A stretch of DNA of 64,000 bases from NCBI GenBank assembly GCA_026004675.1, contig BPJP01000002.1, positions 124,001 to 188,000 on the forward strand, written 5' to 3'. Under the pieces are notes generated by a model. That model saw only the letters and a list, made by a program, of their open reading frames with translations. It was not told the DNA's origin and searched no databases. The position numbers and the translations under genes were made by a program. Source of the DNA: Gemmatales bacterium. Lineage in GTDB: Bacteria > Planctomycetota > Planctomycetia > Gemmatales > Gemmataceae. Positions 1-8,427 of this stretch are shown here, piece by piece (the first letter of the stretch is position 1; the number at the start of each line of letters is the position of its first letter).

Positions 1-401
1 GCTTCGAAAGTGAACTCGCAGCGAACGTGGCCAAGCGGCCTCCCCTCGTCGTCGGTCAGGCGATGGCTCGACTTTCGGCACTTGAAGTCGAGTTTCTTCT
101 TGTCGATTCGAGCATCTAGATTGTCAGCAATGACCGGGGCATAGTGCCGCATGTATTCGCTGTAGATGGCATCGCCTTTGACCGTCTTGACGTCGACGAA
201 GACAGGCAGCTCGTCGAGCACGATGGTGAAATAATCGACGTCGAGGTGGTAGAAGACGATAACTCTGCCTGCTTGGATTTCGACTTTGATGGTGCGATCG
301 TGGCAGCGCCGGGCCACCGGATGAGCTTCGGCTGGTGTCAATGCCAGCAAACAAACGAGAGAGCCAGCAAGAAAAAGCAAACTTGGCATGGTTCTCGGCA
401 T
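1..401 (-). CDS. Secreted protein, N-terminal part only; possibly a nickel/cobalt transporter N-terminal domain
   Basis: Reading leftward from an ATG at 401, the frame stays open to the window edge, so the C-terminal part is missing. The first 26 residues form a signal peptide: MPRT, a leucine-rich core, then an AEA-type cleavage site before HPVARR. The mature part (HDRTIKVEI, then a VFYHLDVDYF stretch and an acidic loop) recalls the periplasmic domain that precedes the membrane part of planctomycete HoxN/NixA-type nickel/cobalt transporters. That match is from memory and the membrane part is outside the window, so it stays tentative. An alternative ATG four codons downstream would lose the basic residue of the signal peptide. 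It lies 91 bases downstream of the SGNH hydrolase gene on the same strand. Confidence 0.55.
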   Translation of the reverse strand, partial: MPRTMPSLLFLAGSLVCLLALTPAEAHPVARRCHDRTIKVEIQAGRVIVFYHLDVDYFTIVLDELPVFVDVKTVKGDAIYSEYMRHYAPVIADNLDARIDKKKLDFKCRKSSHRLTDDEGRPLGHVRCEFTFE

Positions 402-492
402 CAGCTTCGCTTCCAGACGTTGCCCAAGGCCATGAAACCATGGTAGCGAAAAAACTCAGGCGATGGAACGGGGCGAATCGTTGTCGCGCCGG

Positions 493-1578
493 CTATTTCA
501 ACAGCGGCCGCAGCACTTTCAAAAAGGCATCGGCCTGCCGCAGAAAACCAAGATCAGTGGGATGCGAGCTGTCGACGGTGCCTTCTCCGTCGTCGCCGAG
601 CAGGTTTTCGCCTTCGAGGTAGTAAAGTTCTTTGATGCCGTCGGCGCGGAGTTGTTCAAAGGCCTTTCGCAGTGCTTTTCGGCTGTCCAAGTTACGTTGC
701 CGTTTCGAGGTTACGAGAAACGAATCGGCGTAGCTGCGGTCTTCGACGAGAACGATCGGCGTTTCGGGACGGGCTTTGCGCAATATGCGGACGAATGGAC
801 CGGTACGTTTGGAAACGTCGTCCGCGGTGATGTTCGGCAAACAATCGAGAACGTAAACGGCTGGATCCAACTCAGCCATCAGCGTTGCGAGTTCTTGTTC
901 CATCCGGCCGTTGCCCGAGAAGCCGAGGTTGATGATGGGGCGATCGAACCATCGGCCGATAATGGCGGTGTGCACCATGCCGGGGCGCGACGCGCACCCT
1001 CCTTGCGTAATGGAAGTGCCGTAAAACACGATCGGCTTGCGCCGATTCTCGGGTCGCGGCGGCGCTGGCGAAAAGGATGCCGTTTTCGGCACCCCGATTG
1101 CCACCGATGAGACGCCGTTGTAAAGGGGCAGATAGAGAAGGTATTCGCGTTTGCCGGCTGGAATACCGCTGACCAGGCGGACGCGGTTGGTGACAGCACT
1201 CGGCCTGCCGACAGCCAACCAGCGCCACTTGCCCTCTTCAGTTTTCACGTACAAATCGAGGCCGCTGACCCCGGTTGCCGGCATATGGTTCATGGCCAAA
1301 CGCTGCGAGGTCAAAACCCAATGAGCGTGGATCGTCGTGGCGTCGGTGACAAAGCGCACGCACAGACCAGATGAATGCCGACTCAGCTCCCACACAGGCG
1401 ACCGTACCATTTTTTCCGCTTTCGCCGGCAGGCGGTCATAGAATGCCTTCGTCTTTTGCCAGCCCTTGCCTTCGATCGGCAACTTGCTGATATCGTGCCA
1501 GACCAGATCCCCCTGTTGGGCCACTGCTGGCATCGCGAAACAGGAAGCAACGAATACATTAACGATGATACTTCTCAT
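493..1578 (-). CDS. Secreted SGNH/GDSL-family hydrolase
   Basis: The 361-residue protein starts at the ATG at 1578, which has a GAGGGAGA ribosome-binding site about seven bases upstream and opens a clean signal peptide (MRSIIVNVFVASC...AVA). An ATG 12 codons upstream has neither. An N-terminal beta-rich domain of about 170 residues precedes the SGNH domain. In the SGNH domain the nucleophile is Ser189 in GTSITQGG, the block GFSGNG is at about 219-224 and the catalytic pair DSSHP is near 336-340. This N-terminal sandwich plus SGNH order is typical of secreted carbohydrate or acyl esterases. The substrate cannot be read from the sequence. Export to the periplasm or outside is expected. Confidence 0.85.
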   Translation of the reverse strand: MRSIIVNVFVASCFAMPAVAQQGDLVWHDISKLPIEGKGWQKTKAFYDRLPAKAEKMVRSPVWELSRHSSGLCVRFVTDATTIHAHWVLTSQRLAMNHMPATGVSGLDLYVKTEEGKWRWLAVGRPSAVTNRVRLVSGIPAGKREYLLYLPLYNGVSSVAIGVPKTASFSPAPPRPENRRKPIVFYGTSITQGGCASRPGMVHTAIIGRWFDRPIINLGFSGNGRMEQELATLMAELDPAVYVLDCLPNITADDVSKRTGPFVRILRKARPETPIVLVEDRSYADSFLVTSKRQRNLDSRKALRKAFEQLRADGIKELYYLEGENLLGDDGEGTVDSSHPTDLGFLRQADAFLKVLRPLLK

Positions 1579-1847
1579 CAAACCATCTCCCTCGGTGTCG
1601 ACACGTTTGAGCAAGTGTACCAGCCAAATCAGGGTATGAACAACTATCGTCTTACAGCTTTGCTGCTGATGGCCGACGCATCATCCAGCGTGACTCCGGG
1701 AAAACAAACGACAAGTCGGAATGCACAATACGCGATCACGTGGTACTGACGAACCGACGAAAAACTGTTCGCTCGATTTGCGAGCGAAACCGACTTCGAA
1801 TACCATCGAGTGTCGGTCCTGCAATATGGTAACAAGCTCCGAAAGCA

Positions 1848-2258
1848 ATGAACCAACCGAAACGAAGGCTGTGGAGCATCGACTGCATCGCCGCGGTTTG
1901 TGGTCTGGCCGCTTTGTTTCTCGTCTGGATGTCCTTCCATGGCCCGGAAAAACTGCGCGGGACGGCTGCGGTCCGCATTCCCCTGTTCGCAGTCCTCTGT
2001 ATAGGGATGTTTTTTCGCATCAACATCATTCGTATTTTTTTAATGCTCCTGCTGGCGGGATTCGCTATTTACGATGGATTCAAGTTCGTGGTGGCAGTGG
2101 GTGAGACATGGGGTCTGTTCTCCCCAGCGACTGAGTACGATCCTGAATACCAGTTGTTCTCGGTGGCAATCGATTTGGGACTTTTGGGCTACCTTGGGAG
2201 TTTCGCCGTACGCCAGGAGTTTCAGCGGAAACGATCTGAAGAGACGGAAGAGCAGTGA
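1848..2258 (+). CDS. Small membrane protein, unknown function
   Basis: A 136-residue protein with a basic N-terminus (NQPKRR) followed by three or four hydrophobic segments: about residues 10-28, 43-58, 60-75 and 105-122. The tail is charged (QRKRSEETEEQ). I recognise no family. It is flanked by genes on the other strand and is followed by a strong rho-independent terminator at 2315-2356, which supports it as a single-gene transcript. Confidence 0.65.
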   Translation: MNQPKRRLWSIDCIAAVCGLAALFLVWMSFHGPEKLRGTAAVRIPLFAVLCIGMFFRINIIRIFLMLLLAGFAIYDGFKFVVAVGETWGLFSPATEYDPEYQLFSVAIDLGLLGYLGSFAVRQEFQRKRSEETEEQ

Positions 2259-2314
2259 CTGGTTCGTGACACGGGTGCCATTGGCACGATTGCGCCAGAT
2301 GCTGCTTGAAGATG

Positions 2315-2356
2315 GATCGCGGCGACGAAAGCATCACCGCCGCGATCGCGTTTTTT
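2315..2356 (+). terminator. Rho-independent terminator after the small membrane protein
   Basis: A ten-base stem, GATCGCGGCG pairing with CGCCGCGATC, encloses a 13-base loop and is followed by GCG and six T residues on the + strand. It lies 57 bases after the stop codon of the gene ending at 2258. Confidence 0.85.
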
Positions 2357-2420
2357 GCTGAACTCATCGAAGGTCACAGCGTTCTGGCAGCAAAGTCGCG
2401 GGCAGAAAACAGTAGCATGA

Positions 2421-3614
2421 TTAAAATTCCATCGGCAACGGGTTCATCTCGGTCATTTCTAAAGCCGTGGGGTGAAAGCCGAACTGGCCTCGTGGCGACG
2501 AAGCAACGAGGTCGCGGTTACGGGCGAATCGTTCGCAAGCTTTTCGCCAATCCCAGCAGCCGCTTTCCACATACTCCAACACCAGCAGATTCTTGAATTC
2601 ATCCAGTTCCGCGAAACTGAAATGATCGGTGCCGGCCACGACCTCATCGACGTCGATATTGCTGACTATGTCTTTGTGCCACGTCAGGATATGTCGGCGA
2701 CGCAATTCGGCAGTGGGTTTCTGGAATTCGATCACCACATCGAAACGGCCCGGTCGATTGAATGCTTTATCGATGCGATCCAAAGGCAGGTTCGTCGTGA
2801 AGATGATAACGACCCCCTCTTTGACCTTGATGCCGTCCATCGCTGTCAAGAACGCAGACTGAACGTCGGCATGAAACGAGGAAGTCCGATCCGCCAAGGC
2901 GATGTCCAGATCGTCGAAGAAAATGATGCCGTTGCCGTCGATCGAAAAGATTTCCTCCAAAGAGTTGTATCGGTGGGCTGTATTCAAGCCGTCGGCCGTG
3001 ATGGCTTGGACCTCCAGACCCAAGCGATGACACTCGTAGAACAACCATCGGCACATGGTCGTTTTGCCGTTACCCGGCGGACCGACAAACAACAGGCCTC
3101 GCTTGGCCCGACAACCAAACTTCCGCAAAGTCTGCAGCCGATCAGGGTGCAAGAAGTCGATGGTGTTTCGCTTGATTTCCCTAAACACATTGTCGGACAG
3201 GATGGGGGGAGGGACCTCCGGAACCTGCCTTTGCCGCGCAATCCTTAACACCGCTCGGTACAGTTTCGTGTAGTCGTCGTGTCCGACAGCTGCCAGTTGC
3301 CGATGTTCATCGAAAAGCGAAGCGTTTCGGAATTGGATCAATGCAAACTTCACGTTCGACAATTGTCTCACGCCAAGCCCAAAGGTGCCCCCCAACTTGC
3401 GAGCCTGTTTCATCCAACTTCGCACAATCAGACCATTGATCGGAAGGAACTCCAACCGTCTCGAATGACTAACCAGCAACCTGCGCATGTACCCGCCGAG
3501 AGTGAAAAGAATCGGGTTCTTGATGCCGGCAGACTCGGCGGCTTCAAGCGCATCAAAGAAAAGACCTGTGCGAACTTTGTCAGTGTGTGGTCCTGAGCGA
3601 CGACAAGATGACAT
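2421..3614 (-). CDS. AAA+ ATPase, stand-alone
   Basis: 397 residues. The start is supported by an AAAGGAGGAGG ribosome-binding site just upstream of 3614. Residues 1-140 are a family-specific N-terminal domain. The AAA+ core follows: Walker A GPPGNGKT at 178-185, Walker B IFFDDLD at 231-237, sensor-1 N275 in TTN, and the FtsH/proteasome-like NRPGRFD at 286-292, which supplies the arginine finger region. A helical lid and a short C-terminal tail complete it. No protease or transmembrane segment is fused, so it is more likely a remodelling ATPase than an FtsH-like protease. A sigma factor gene lies 208 bases upstream on the same strand. The target is unknown. Confidence 0.85.
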   Translation of the reverse strand: MSSCRRSGPHTDKVRTGLFFDALEAAESAGIKNPILFTLGGYMRRLLVSHSRRLEFLPINGLIVRSWMKQARKLGGTFGLGVRQLSNVKFALIQFRNASLFDEHRQLAAVGHDDYTKLYRAVLRIARQRQVPEVPPPILSDNVFREIKRNTIDFLHPDRLQTLRKFGCRAKRGLLFVGPPGNGKTTMCRWLFYECHRLGLEVQAITADGLNTAHRYNSLEEIFSIDGNGIIFFDDLDIALADRTSSFHADVQSAFLTAMDGIKVKEGVVIIFTTNLPLDRIDKAFNRPGRFDVVIEFQKPTAELRRRHILTWHKDIVSNIDVDEVVAGTDHFSFAELDEFKNLLVLEYVESGCWDWRKACERFARNRDLVASSPRGQFGFHPTALEMTEMNPLPMEF

Positions 3615-3749
3615 AGGCGGCCTCCTCCTTTTTCAAGAATTACGTCCAGGCGAAGTAAACTTTTTATTGTTGACCCCAAGTTTCAAGAGCAGATGCGTGC
3701 TGTTGTTTGCGTTCCGTCGTCCTTGTGTTACGACTTTGCCATAGTGGGC

Positions 3750-3790
3750 TTCCCGCGAGGGGCGCACGAATAGCGCTGCCCCTCGCGGAA
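3750..3790. repeat. Long imperfect hairpin between the AAA+ ATPase and sigma factor genes
   Basis: TTCCCGCGAGGGGC at 3750-3763 pairs with GCCCCTCGCGGAA at 3778-3790, with one bulged base and a 14-base loop. It sits just downstream of the sigma factor stop codon. It could end that transcript or act in the leader of the ATPase gene. No T-tract follows on either strand. Confidence 0.6.
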
Positions 3791-3822
3791 ACATGAGATT
3801 GGCACGAAGTCCCGATCGACTG

Positions 3823-4386
3823 TCAGCGGGACTTGTTTAATATCTGAGGATCGAAGCCGTGTTTCAGCAGGAGCTGCTTGCACCGCTCCAGAGAGCGCAT
3901 CCGCAGGCGGCGCGCGCGCTGACCTTTGGCAGCCTTGGAGGTATGATCGCTGAAGATAGCGCAGCCGATGTCGGCGTCAGACTGGTTGGACAAGTAGTAA
4001 GTATCCAGAATAAAGCGGTCCTCCTCGGGCAGACTGGCGAGGCAGTCGTGAGCGAACTCGCAAATCTCTTGCCGAACTGTGGCACCTTTGAGGTAAGTAT
4101 CGCGGTTTTTGGCGTACTGGCGGTGAACTTTATCCAACCTTTGTTCTTTTCTGCTTTGGCTGATGGCCTCGTTGTAGGCGATTTTTCGGGCGTAGTTGCG
4201 GGCATGTTCGAATGTTTGGAAAAAGTCTGGATTCTTGCGCTCCTTTTCCCATAGTTTGGCGACCGCTGTGCTGGCAAGCGAGTCAGCAAGCTCTGGATTC
4301 GAATACTGTTTGACAAGGCATCTGAAGAGGAAATTCAGGATCTCGGCAAAACGTTTCTCGCTCCACAGGTCGTTCGTCAAGTTCAT
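3823..4386 (-). CDS. ECF-type RNA polymerase sigma factor
   Basis: 187 residues from the ATG at 4386, which has an AGAGGTGG ribosome-binding site. A further upstream in-frame start would add about 83 low-complexity residues and lacks a site. Residues 1-85 fit region 2: helices with LWEKERKNPDFF and ARNYARKIAYNEAI, corresponding to the -10-binding helix. The C-terminal third (LPEEDRFILDTYYLSNQSDADIG, then a basic helix) fits region 4, the -35-binding helix-turn-helix. No anti-sigma factor is adjacent. The AAA+ ATPase gene downstream could be part of its operon or regulon. Confidence 0.75.
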   Translation of the reverse strand: MNLTNDLWSEKRFAEILNFLFRCLVKQYSNPELADSLASTAVAKLWEKERKNPDFFQTFEHARNYARKIAYNEAISQSRKEQRLDKVHRQYAKNRDTYLKGATVRQEICEFAHDCLASLPEEDRFILDTYYLSNQSDADIGCAIFSDHTSKAAKGQRARRLRMRSLERCKQLLLKHGFDPQILNKSR

Positions 4387-5089
4387 TCCCACCTCTTTCG
4401 TAGAAGGCACTCTTTGTAAACGCCATCCATGGGAACGTCTGTCCTCGCACTTCACGGGCCAATGAGAAACGCTGCTCGCAGGCCATGCGCACCTAGGGCC
4501 GCGGCAGTGCCGGCCAACGACGGCACGCAAGGACCACCTGGCGCAACGAAGCGCCCGGTCCTGTCGCGTGCCTTGATCACAGGTTGTCACATAGGGATTT
4601 GAAGATCTGCCAGGTAAAGTCACTGCGCTCGCCATCCAAATTTAATATACGGCACCTCACCAAAATTTTTCACTCGCCGAAACGGAAACTTTTCCACCGC
4701 CCGGGTACAATTAGTTGCTGGATGGTGAACGTCTATTCATGCCAACTTCCCTGAAGTTGTGTCGAAACGGAGCAAACCAGGATGGTCGCAGCTACATTTG
4801 ATACGAATTGCTGGGCAATTCTTTCACAAAGTTGTGCCTGTCGCTCACAGGCGAGGCCGACGCCCGTCAACGAATGCACTGCGCTTCTTGCGGAATTCAC
4901 TGTAATTTCACAGAATAATTCAAATTGAGAATACTGATGAGGTCGTCTCCGAGGCATGGTCTGAACTGAAGAACACTCCCAGCCGAAACGGTCGCCCGCC
5001 TGGTGGGTTTTTGAAGAGAGCGACTGGAGTCGACTCACCACGTAGCCGCCTGCCATGAACGCGGGCGAAACCCTTGGGTGGTGTCGACT
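4387..5089. other. About 700 bases without a gene
   Basis: I see no convincing coding frame here. An A/T-rich patch at 4640-4690 could hold the sigma factor promoter: on the minus strand TATATT at 4644-4649 resembles a -10 box, but no good -35 box is present. The right part borders the decayed integrase segment that begins near 5090 and may itself be eroded element DNA. Confidence 0.4.
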
Positions 5090-5200
5090 TGTGGGCTTGC
5101 TTCGCCACGATTTGGCTGTACAATTGCGCCTGGTCGTGGTGAAGCCGTTTCCGAAAAAAATTTGCTAGGATCAGGCCGGCCTTGTTGCCGGCCAGTTTTT
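5090..5200 (-). pseudogene. Remnant of the 5' end of a second integrase gene, with its hairpin
   Basis: 5090-5200 aligns with 14265-14372, the first codons and upstream hairpin of the intact integrase. Over the first 53 aligned bases about 47 match by eye. In this copy the start codon is lost (CAT became CGT on the + strand), and downstream the frame bears no clear resemblance to the integrase. The same GGCCGGC-loop-GCCGGCC stem followed by a T-run is present (stem 5174-5193). It stands in the same position relative to the left repeat (5268) as the intact integrase does to the right repeat (14485). The simplest reading is the right end of an earlier, mostly deleted tandem element. Confidence 0.7.
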
Positions 5201-5267
5201 GTTGTCCGACAGAACGGCCAGGTTCGTAGAACAAGAACAATAGAAACAATAAGCGGACAAACGCGAC

Positions 5268-5314
5268 AGCCATTTGCCGATGTAGCTCAACGGCAGAGCA
5301 CCGCTTTCGTAAAG
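5268..5314 (+). repeat. Left attachment repeat; 5' half of tRNA-Thr
   Basis: All 47 bases are identical to 14485-14531. The part from 5276 is the tRNA acceptor strand, D-arm and anticodon arm through the CGT anticodon. After 5314 the sequence diverges from the tRNA (TAGCC instead of CGGGG). The tRNA fragment here has no 3' half and cannot be functional. The junction lies in the anticodon stem-loop, a common crossover place for tyrosine recombinases. Confidence 0.9.
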
Positions 5315-5327
5315 TAGCCAGGCACTC

Positions 5328-5355
5328 AAAAACCCCGAAAAACACGGGGTTTTTT
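5328..5355 (+). terminator. Rho-independent terminator just inside the left end
   Basis: AAAAACCCCG pairs with CGGGGTTTTTT around a 7-base A-rich loop. The long A-run on one side and T-run on the other make it usable on both strands. It would stop read-through from the truncated tRNA into the element and from the capsid operon into the flank. Confidence 0.8.
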
Positions 5356-5397
5356 GATTTTTGGGCGGCCATCTGAGGGCCTAAATGGACCCAAAAC

Positions 5398-5416
5398 GGG
5401 CGTCGGCGGGCGTCGG
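5398..5416 (+). repeat. Putative integrase arm-type sites, left end
   Basis: Two copies of GGGCGTCGG ten bases apart at 5398-5406 and 5408-5416, followed by GACGAAAA. The same motif, again followed by ACGAAAA, occurs at the right end at 14421-14447. Matching short direct repeats on both sides of the core, inside the element, are what arm-binding tyrosine recombinases require. Function is inferred. Confidence 0.55.
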
Positions 5417-5483
5417 GACGAAAAGCGATGACAACCGTATGTCAGTCGCTTGAAGTCGTCGAAATCGGTTATCATGCCAAGGC

Positions 5484-5918
5484 ATGAAGAAATTTACCGG
5501 TCCCAAGCAACGCCGACGAGCTTACTTCGCCCGCTTCCGCTATTTCAAGCCTGGTCTTGGCCGCTGGGAAAAAGAGATCGAGGAAGCTGGATTCGATCTG
5601 CAAGACCTGGCGAAGTGGGCCGAGGCACGCCGCCAAATCGAAGCGCGTGCCGGTTATCCCGAACCGAGAACGCCAGTCCAGCCGACGGACGCCGAGCCGG
5701 GCAGCGAAGAGAAGATCGCCGTGATGGCGGCCAGAGCAGCACGAGGCGAAGCCATTTTCCACCCCGACGATCGGCAGCGCGACGAGGACGACGCTTTCGG
5801 CCAGATCGCTGAGGTGTTGCGCAACGGACGCCTGAAGAAGAATCTGGCACGTCGCCGGCTCGGCGATCTGCCGGGCGAGCAGTTCACCAGCCATGTTTTC
5901 CACAAGAGACGCCAATGA
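5484..5918 (+). CDS. Element-encoded basic protein, unknown function
   Basis: 144 residues, the only plus-strand gene of the element. An AAGG motif lies five bases before the ATG. The protein is rich in Lys, Arg and Glu. It begins MKKFTGPKQRRRAYFARFRY, has a helical charged middle (WEKEIEEAGFDLQDLAKWAEARRQIEAR) and a basic C-terminus. I recognise no family. A nucleic-acid-binding or head-completion role would fit its charge but is a guess. The competing frame on the opposite strand lacks protein-like composition. Confidence 0.55.
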   Translation: MKKFTGPKQRRRAYFARFRYFKPGLGRWEKEIEEAGFDLQDLAKWAEARRQIEARAGYPEPRTPVQPTDAEPGSEEKIAVMAARAARGEAIFHPDDRQRDEDDAFGQIAEVLRNGRLKKNLARRRLGDLPGEQFTSHVFHKRRQ

Positions 5919-6055
5919 CGGCTGGCGGTAAGCACGAAGGACGCGAATGGGAGGGCCAGCCAAGCGCGTCCCTCGAGCGCCTAGGGGACGCATTGGTGTT
6001 GCTTCGTGTTCCTTCGCGGTTTGGCTTGAGCGGGAAAAAACCCCGCCACGCCGAG

Positions 6056-6102
6056 CCCTCACCCCTACCCTCTCCCGGAGGGAGAGGGGATCAGGGCGAG
6101 GG
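6056..6102. repeat. Dispersed intergenic inverted repeat
   Basis: A near-perfect palindrome: CCCTCACCCCTACCCTCTCCC, two bases shorter on its partner side, pairs with GGGAGAGGGGATCAGGGCGAGGG. From memory this sequence family is scattered through intergenic regions of many unrelated bacteria. A second smaller inverted repeat, GTCTGCCTG against CAGACAGGC, lies at about 6148-6176 just beyond the capsid gene stop codon. Confidence 0.7.
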
Positions 6103-6192
6103 TTGACACGAATGAGGCGCCGACGTGACGGGAACTCCGACTGCCGCGTCTGCCTGCCGGTGTGCAGACAGGCGGTGCCACGTAGAGGTTGC

Positions 6193-8427
6193 TTACGCTC
6201 CTGCGGCCTTGATGGCGGCCCGGTTATCGCCCAGAGCGACGCCGAAATCGTGGTAGACGCGAAACTGCAAAGCCAGGTGGTCGGGATCGTCCCGCAGGCC
6301 GAATGGCTCGATGATCGGCGTTTGTTGGCCGTTGAGGAACGCCACGATGACGGCAGCGTTGCTTGGGTCGCTGAACAGGTACCATGCGGTTGTCGAGCCG
6401 ACTTGCGTGACGTCCCCGAAGGTCACGCCGTTGCCGAGCCGGGGTTCGACAACCAGCTCGGCGATGTTGCGATGCACGTTGCCGGTCGGCTCGCGGTCGT
6501 TCGGTGCTTGCGAACGTTCGACGAAATCGGAATTCAAAAGGGCGCGTGCGGTTTCTTCGAGGTCGCTGGGGACCAGCAAGACGCGCGGTTCGAGGTCGAG
6601 GTAGTTTCCTTCGGCATCGGTCATGTCGCGTAGCATTTGGATGGCGGCGGACAAGCCGGCTGAGCCGAGAGCCGAGCCGCCGCCGGTGAGGAAATTGTTG
6701 TTGCCGTTGGACCAGAAGCTGTTGGCGTTTTCGAGGATTTTGAAGGCGACGAGGTCGTTGAGGGTTCGGGCGGCGGCGCGGGCGAGTCCTGGGATGACAT
6801 CCGAGAAGATGCTCGCGTCGTCGTTGATGATCGCTCGGCGGTCGATCTTGTATTGCTTCGCGTAGGTGCTGACGGAGTAGGTGTAAACGTCTTCGCCGAG
6901 CGTGCCATGATCGATGCCGCCGCCTTCGGGGAGTTCGGAGAGGTTCCCGCCGAAGGTTGGCCGAATGGCATTGTGGGTTTTGAAATTGCTGGTCGAGCGA
7001 ACGGCAGCGAAGGAACGCCAGGCCGCCGGGGCTTGCAGGTAGGCCGCGACGAGCACCTTGTCGCTGGCGGTGCCGAGAGCCGTCGGGATCGAGCCGCCGC
7101 TGAATGCCGCCGAGATGATCTGGTTTCGGGTTCGCGGGATTTCCCTGCCGTCGAGCCGGATCGCTTCGCGGCAGATGTCCACGAGGGAAGCGGCATGCAA
7201 AGGTCGGCTTTGTTCCATGACGTGCGGACCGAATGCTTTCTCGGCCAGGCGTTCGAGACCGGCCTTGGCGAGCAGGGCTGCCGCCAGGTGATCGGTCGAG
7301 CTGATCCACTTCGCGCCGCCGGTCAAAAGCGGTGCCGCCGGCCGGGATTGCCGGATCAGGTCGAGCAAGCCGGCTTGCAGTTGTTCGATGGTCAGATCGC
7401 CGGCGATGGCTTGCTGCCGCAGTTCTTCGGCGCGCTCGGCGAATGGTCCGTCGAGGTGCAGGTTTCTGGTCGCGTTGTCGATGGCGGCGAGCCGTTGGCG
7501 TTCTTCCGCCCGGATGGTGTCGAGATCATTGGTCATGCGTGGTCCCCTTCTCTGCAAACTGCCCGACGCGATTCGTTCCAGGGTCGCATCGAGGTTTTGG
7601 ATTCCGTCGAGCAAACCGAGCCGCAGGGCTTCGTCCGCCGCGAACACGGCACCGGTTTTCGCTTTCGCGAATTGGCTTTCGTTCAGTCGCCGACCGGCTT
7701 GGACGGCCAGATCGAATTGTCGCTGGGCGTCGTTGACCAGACCTTGGAAATAGTCGGCTTGCTGGTCGGTTACTTTGGAGCCGGCGACGCCAGCACCTTT
7801 GAGGTCGCCGGTGGCGAAGACCAGCGTGCGGATGCCTTCCTTCTCGGCTTGCTGGCTGAAATCGTAAACGACTAGCAGCGTGCCGATGCTGCCGACCAGA
7901 GCCGTCGGCGAATTGGCGAAAACCTTGTCGGCCTGGCTGGCGATCCAGTAGGCCGCCGAGGCGCCGAGGTCTTCGATCTGGGCGAAGACGGGTTTCTTTT
8001 TCGCTGCGGCTTGCACCTCTTTCGCCAGGTCGTCGGTTCCGGCCACGGTGCCGCCAGGCGAGTCGATGTGCAGCAGGATCGCATCGACGGAGTTATCGTT
8101 GGCGGCTAGCCGAATTTGCCGGCGTGCGTCCACGGTGGAGGTGCCGCCGAGCGATGGGCGAGATTTCATCAGCGTGCCGACGAGTTCGATGACGCGGATA
8201 TTTTTCTCCGCGGTGCCGGCTTGGCCAGAACGATGCTTGATCGTATGGGCTTGGATCGGCTGCGGCTGGGCCTCGGCGAGATGGCGGGACAAGTCGGTTT
8301 TTTGCGCCAGCTGCCAAAGGGTTGCGCCGGCGCGCGGCTCGATCGCCCAAACGCCGACGTAATCGGTCAAGCGAGCGAATGCCGGGCAGGTCAGGCAGTC
8401 GGGGATCGTGGTCGCGTCGGGTCGCAT
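6193..8427 (-). CDS. S49-type prohead protease fused to major capsid protein
   Basis: 744 residues. The start is set by TGATG overlap with the upstream gene. Residues 75-290 are an S49 (lambda C-like) peptidase: HIDSPGGTVAGT at 120-131, likely nucleophile Ser157 in LGASAAY, VGSIG at 178-182 and likely Lys210 in GDLKGAG. Residues about 300-430 are charged and helical, as in a scaffold or delta domain. About 430-744 resembles Mu gpT/HK97-type major capsid proteins. From family knowledge, the protease matures the head from inside and the capsid domain forms the shell. Protease-capsid fusions are known in phages. A second start at 7536 with a strong ribosome-binding site would give a free 447-residue scaffold-capsid protein. 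No portal or terminase accompanies it. Confidence 0.85.
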   Translation of the reverse strand: MRPDATTIPDCLTCPAFARLTDYVGVWAIEPRAGATLWQLAQKTDLSRHLAEAQPQPIQAHTIKHRSGQAGTAEKNIRVIELVGTLMKSRPSLGGTSTVDARRQIRLAANDNSVDAILLHIDSPGGTVAGTDDLAKEVQAAAKKKPVFAQIEDLGASAAYWIASQADKVFANSPTALVGSIGTLLVVYDFSQQAEKEGIRTLVFATGDLKGAGVAGSKVTDQQADYFQGLVNDAQRQFDLAVQAGRRLNESQFAKAKTGAVFAADEALRLGLLDGIQNLDATLERIASGSLQRRGPRMTNDLDTIRAEERQRLAAIDNATRNLHLDGPFAERAEELRQQAIAGDLTIEQLQAGLLDLIRQSRPAAPLLTGGAKWISSTDHLAAALLAKAGLERLAEKAFGPHVMEQSRPLHAASLVDICREAIRLDGREIPRTRNQIISAAFSGGSIPTALGTASDKVLVAAYLQAPAAWRSFAAVRSTSNFKTHNAIRPTFGGNLSELPEGGGIDHGTLGEDVYTYSVSTYAKQYKIDRRAIINDDASIFSDVIPGLARAAARTLNDLVAFKILENANSFWSNGNNNFLTGGGSALGSAGLSAAIQMLRDMTDAEGNYLDLEPRVLLVPSDLEETARALLNSDFVERSQAPNDREPTGNVHRNIAELVVEPRLGNGVTFGDVTQVGSTTAWYLFSDPSNAAVIVAFLNGQQTPIIEPFGLRDDPDHLALQFRVYHDFGVALGDNRAAIKAAGA
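7543..7549 (-). promoter_or_regulatory. Internal ribosome-binding site for a nested scaffold-capsid start at 7536
   Basis: AAGGGGA on the minus strand sits seven bases before an in-frame ATG (Met298 of the fusion, reading MTNDLDTIRAEE). The same AAGGGGA precedes the 166-residue protein and AAGGGGAA precedes the 69-residue protein of this element, so it is the element's usual site. The nested product would run 6193-7536, like the nested scaffold in the lambda C gene. Confidence 0.65.

Noticed and set aside
4387..4635. Extension of the ECF sigma factor by 83 residues
   Set aside because: The extra sequence is Arg/Cys/Trp-rich without sigma features, and the ATG at 4386 has a strong AGAGGTGG site.
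6056..6102. Palindrome near the capsid gene as an element-specific site
   Set aside because: It matches a widespread intergenic repeat seen in many bacteria, so it is not evidence for an attachment or packaging site.
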